A model generated the notes under the pieces. It had not been told where the DNA came from, did no database searches, and saw nothing but the letters and a program-made list of their open reading frames with translations. 64,000 nt of DNA from Fulvia fulva (lineage: Eukaryota > Ascomycota > Dothideomycetes > Mycosphaerellales > Mycosphaerellaceae): positions 6,510,001-6,574,000 of the forward strand of contig NC_063013.1 in assembly GCF_020509005.1 (NCBI RefSeq), read 5' to 3'. The translations under genes were made by a program, and so were the position numbers. Shown here one piece after another: positions 63,917 to 64,000 of the stretch (its first letter is position 1; each line of letters opens with the position of its first letter).

Positions 63917-64000
63917 CTCGAGTTCTGGAGTGATCGCGCGATGCGGTACTCTCGGTATCAGCACTGGTGTCGCAGAGCTATGGCGGCTGATGTGGGCGCA

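Noticed and set aside
1..64000. CRISPR arrays, operons or bacterial-type origins
   Set aside because: No regularly spaced repeats were seen and the genes have spliceosomal introns, so this is a eukaryotic chromosome.

Overview
The window is nuclear DNA of a filamentous ascomycete (Pezizomycotina). A Dothideomycete of the Mycosphaerella/Capnodiales type is my best guess, but this rests on the look of the proteins and not on a search. The evidence is: short introns (44-136 nt, mostly 49-61) with CTNAC-type branch points; a HET-domain gene; a CHS7 chaperone; a lone, dispersed 5S rRNA gene of ascomycete type; and a LINE retrotransposon whose damage looks like RIP (CpA to TpA). Gene models were built by joining reading frames across GT-AG introns by eye. 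For nearly all multi-exon models the summed exon length is divisible by three and the joined protein is continuous.

Layout. 1-4.7 kb: 3' end of a serine palmitoyltransferase small-subunit gene, a CRT10-like gene and a small unknown gene. 5.6-8.7 kb: a frameshifted HET-domain gene abutting a 1.1-kb element with two identical 371-bp inverted arms, then a small unknown gene. 8.8-33.9 kb is dense conserved housekeeping sequence: UBL/Herp-like membrane protein, RRB1, an unknown membrane protein, a large ADF-H-like/PH-like protein, OHCU decarboxylase (urate breakdown), an acidic protein, GPI12 (GPI anchors), CHS7 (chitin synthase export), a DUF7719 membrane protein, GEP4 (cardiolipin synthesis) head-to-head with SMD3 (splicing), IRC6 (adaptor binding) and STE50 (MAPK signalling). 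34.3-42.5 kb is more accessory: a haloacid dehalogenase gene with an in-frame stop, an F-box gene, a dioxygenase pseudogene, a permease pseudogene and a sugar transporter. 43.5-48.9 kb: a YML020W-like alpha/beta-hydrolase protein, a GT17 glycosyltransferase and the 5S gene. 49-59 kb is the most disturbed part: a C2H2 zinc-finger relic, a six-exon GH72-like gene with an altered catalytic site bracketed by direct repeats, a four-helix membrane protein fragment and a complete 5-kb LINE with target-site duplications. 59.5-64 kb: an OPT oligopeptide transporter and an unknown gene.

How it fits together. The conserved genes work in separate pathways (membrane lipids and GPI anchors, secretion, ribosome assembly, splicing, signalling) and I see no single biosynthetic cluster. 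What stands out is gene decay by several different routes (homopolymer frameshift, nonsense codons, internal deletions, RIP-like transitions) next to repeats, beside well-kept housekeeping blocks. The best candidates for something undescribed are the GH72-like protein lacking its acid/base glutamate and signal peptide, and the long-inverted-repeat element at 7.1-8.2 kb.
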